The position numbers and the translations under genes were made by a program. Shown here piece after piece: positions 37,008 to 37,012 of a stretch of DNA of 37,012 bases (position 1 is its first letter; the number at the start of each line of letters is the position of its first letter). Under the pieces are notes generated by a model. That model saw only the letters and a program-made list of their open reading frames with translations. It ran no database searches and was not told the origin of the DNA. This DNA is from a virus, in IMG/VR virus record IMGVR_UViG_3300002225_000008, positions 1-37,012 of that record. One strand, 5' to 3'.

Positions 37008-37012
37008 ACTGG

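Overview
The window looks like the complete genome of a tailed, siphovirus-type bacteriophage of a Gram-negative, probably gammaproteobacterial, host. Reasons: a lambda-like O/P replication pair with an origin inside O, SSB and a Sak3-type annealing protein, a small terminase / DUF4055-type portal / tape-measure morphogenesis block with a -1 frameshifted tail chaperone, a T7-lysozyme-like amidase, and short ATGA/TAATG-coupled genes throughout. The two window ends appear to join. The leftward gene cut at base 1 reads on, in frame, into the last bases of the window as Pro-Val-stop, and that stop overlaps the next ATG as ATGA. The sequence is therefore best read as a circular or circularly permuted genome of about 37.0 kb opened at an arbitrary point. 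I see no integrase, no CI-type repressor with a peptidase domain and no partition genes.

Layout. (1) Around 1957-2048 two overlapping divergent promoters share an inverted-repeat operator next to a ribbon-helix-helix gene. Leftward from it run small genes, a NinG/HNH-type protein, a phage Dam methylase and a MazG-like NTP pyrophosphatase; this operon crosses the window joint and ends at a terminator at 36811-36834. Rightward run the ribbon-helix-helix protein, a Sak3-type recombinase, SSB and unknown genes up to a terminator at 5908-5936. (2) 5.9-9.5 kb is an accessory region. It holds small membrane and coiled-coil proteins, an HNH/AP2 homing-type endonuclease, a YopX-like protein and a gene-free stretch (6209-6699) with structured-RNA signals and a tRNA-like 3' half. 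(3) 9.6-29.7 kb encodes virion genes in order: terminase, portal, head morphogenesis, scaffold, major capsid, decoration-like protein, connectors, tail completion, terminator, tube, chaperones G/GT, tape measure, minor tail proteins, NlpC-like protein, tip protein and a fiber with a degenerate NTAIG-type repeat. A reverse-strand three-gene cassette (16947-17480) interrupts it. (4) 29.7-33.8 kb, leftward: holin, amidase, two Rmf/CrpP-like small proteins, cytosine methylase, a second HNH/AP2 protein and small unknowns. (5) 33.8-36.8 kb, leftward: early replication and control operon with a Cro-like HTH protein, a Rha/KilA-C regulator, O, P, unknown genes and a GntR-like winged helix.

Regulation is the most notable part. 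A 15-bp near-palindrome, ACTGGTCRGAGCAGT, occurs seven times outside or at the ends of genes. In six copies it lies exactly 18 nt upstream of a -10-like TAnnnT hexamer (one of the six, at 4358, is AACAAT). This defines a family of phage promoters without a recognisable -35, mostly in front of small orphan genes. Other control elements are: an operator filling the spacer of the leftward promoter at 1993-2010; a perfect palindrome over the -10 of the Cro-like gene; a possible OOP-like antisense RNA over the start of the Rha gene; four iterons inside O; and a pseudoknot-capable RNA with a terminator at 6286-6380. None of these could be tested here by search or folding software; they rest on reading the bases.
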